Below, piece after piece: positions 12,372-13,078 of a DNA stretch of 13,078 nucleotides (positions are counted from its first letter, which is position 1; every line of letters starts with the position of its first letter). The notes under the pieces are model-generated. The model was not told where the DNA came from. It made no database searches and worked only from the letters and a program-made list of their open reading frames with translations. The stretch is from an uncultured Actinomycetes bacterium (GTDB lineage Bacteria > Actinomycetota > Actinomycetes > S36-B12): the NCBI GenBank assembly GCA_905181745.1, contig CAJIYV010000014.1, positions 1 to 13,078 of the forward strand, read 5' to 3'. A program made the position numbers and the translations under genes.

Positions 12372-13078
12372 CCGTTTCGCTGAGTGTGACCTGAAGAGGT
12401 GCAAAGGTTTGAATCCGAATCGGCTCAGGAAGTGGAGTGAGTCCATAAGTTTCAAATGAGCCTTGCCCTGAAAGTCGCTCCAAGAATTGAACCGTTGACA
12501 GTGGCAGTTGATCCTCTGGCGAATTGCACGCCATGGCGTGCGCGGTCGCCATAATTGGCCATCCAATAAGCGGTTGTCCTTCTGCTAACACAATTTTTGA
12601 TGCGGCGATATCGAAATTTCCTTCGAGAGGGACTCCACCTATAGCCGAAGTTGCGATCAAAGAATTGGGTTCAACCGAAACGTCCATTGCGCCCGACCCA
12701 ACTTTCTGCAGTTGCGTATCGTCCGGGTTGATTACCTCTCCCTGAACTTGTGCTGCGGCCATTGGGATCAAGTTATTGATCGCTTGCACTATGGGTAGAA
12801 CTGCGACGGTTCCCTCCACCGCATACATTTCATTAATCACATCCAGTTCAGTAGAAAACTTTTCGCCCACCTGAAGGACCTTGGTTACTCCAGCGTTCCA
12901 AGACCCGGGAGCTTCATTCGAAAGATATGTTGTCATTGCCTCGACCGATCCGGTTCCACCTTCAACGCTCATTACGGCAATCTCCGGCAGACCCGTCAGG
13001 TCATATCCTGAGTTAAGTTCAGCAATGGCTGGGTCATCCCACAATGTGATCGAGCCGGACAAAATTGCTCCAATGACT
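12343..13078 (-). CDS. PstS-like substrate-binding protein, 5' end outside window
   Basis: The open frame enters from the right edge and ends at 12343, giving the C-terminal 245 or so residues of a PstS-family phosphate-type binding protein. Family signs are SGSITLWDDPAIAELN near the edge (PstS has xGKITxWNDPxIxxLN), a GGTG loop followed by a TTYLS helix, and a YGLTPLPEPIR ending like the PstS YxPLP motif. The anion-binding loop differs from PstS: no Arg, and GGTG in place of GSGT. Residues after about PLPEPIR form a Thr/Ser/Glu-rich tail. A signal peptide or lipobox would be upstream, outside the window. No pstCAB gene is visible. The nearest TTG (13062) is internal to the domain and not taken as the start. 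It converges on the dsrE-like gene with 17 bp between. Confidence 0.7.
   Translation of the reverse strand, partial: VIGAILSGSITLWDDPAIAELNSGYDLTGLPEIAVMSVEGGTGSVEAMTTYLSNEAPGSWNAGVTKVLQVGEKFSTELDVINEMYAVEGTVAVLPIVQAINNLIPMAAAQVQGEVINPDDTQLQKVGSGAMDVSVEPNSLIATSAIGGVPLEGNFDIAASKIVLAEGQPLIGWPIMATAHAMACNSPEDQLPLSTVQFLERLSGQGSFETYGLTPLPEPIRIQTFAPLQVTLSETVAPSESAIE

Noticed and set aside
1..13078. Search for mobile elements, CRISPR arrays, tRNA/rRNA genes and defence systems
   Set aside because: No transposase, integrase, spaced repeats, RNA gene or toxin-antitoxin pair seen; gene order is conserved core genome.

Overview
The window comes from an actinobacterium (Actinomycetota, Actinomycetes-like). 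The main evidence is gene order: ppa, dacB, an HExxH metalloprotease of the type usually found with F420 producers, tilS, hpt, ftsH, folE, folP, folB, folK, DUF3180, then a NuoD-like gene, a MidA-like methyltransferase and a DUF2520 protein. This is the conserved actinobacterial neighbourhood. Intergenic gaps are tiny (most under 40 bp), several genes overlap, base composition looks close to balanced, and many start codons have a TANNNT -10 box 6-9 nt upstream and no Shine-Dalgarno. That fits a compact genome using leaderless transcripts, possibly an aquatic, streamlined lineage (inference).

Layout: (1) 1-407, minus: 5' part of a Rossmann/DUF2520 protein, running off the left edge. (2) 442-2406, plus: a MidA/NDUFAF7-family methyltransferase followed 12 nt later, in the same reading frame, by an orphan NuoD-like protein. 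(3) 2384-11426, minus: a long cluster transcribed right to left, dacB, zinc metalloprotease, tilS, hpt, 125-bp gap, ftsH, folE, a folP-folB fusion, folK, a DUF3180 membrane protein, and a small conserved protein whose 3' end overlaps nuoD-like tail to tail. (4) 11487-12325, plus: inorganic pyrophosphatase and a 5'-truncated-looking DsrE/DsrF/DrsH-like gene. (5) 12343-13078, minus: C-terminal part of a PstS-like periplasmic binding protein, running off the right edge.

The minus-strand cluster mixes tetrahydrofolate synthesis (FolE makes dihydroneopterin triphosphate from GTP; FolB, FolK and FolP carry it to dihydropteroate), purine salvage (Hpt), tRNA-Ile lysidinylation (TilS), membrane proteolysis (FtsH) and wall trimming (DacB). 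PPase removes the pyrophosphate released by biosynthetic reactions, including those of TilS and FolP.

Most of the window is ordinary core genome. The points worth a second look are the MidA-like/NuoD-like pair, which mirrors the mitochondrial NDUFAF7-NDUFS2 enzyme-substrate pair and keeps the target arginine while the quinone-anchoring His and Tyr positions are substituted; two perfect hairpins in the 3' end of nuoD-like just past the end of the opposing fol cluster; a near-identical leaderless start box at distant genes; the FolP-FolB fusion; the half-length DsrE-like gene; and the PstS-like protein with an altered anion-binding loop. No tRNA, rRNA, CRISPR or mobile element is visible, and no gene-free stretch exceeds about 125 bp.
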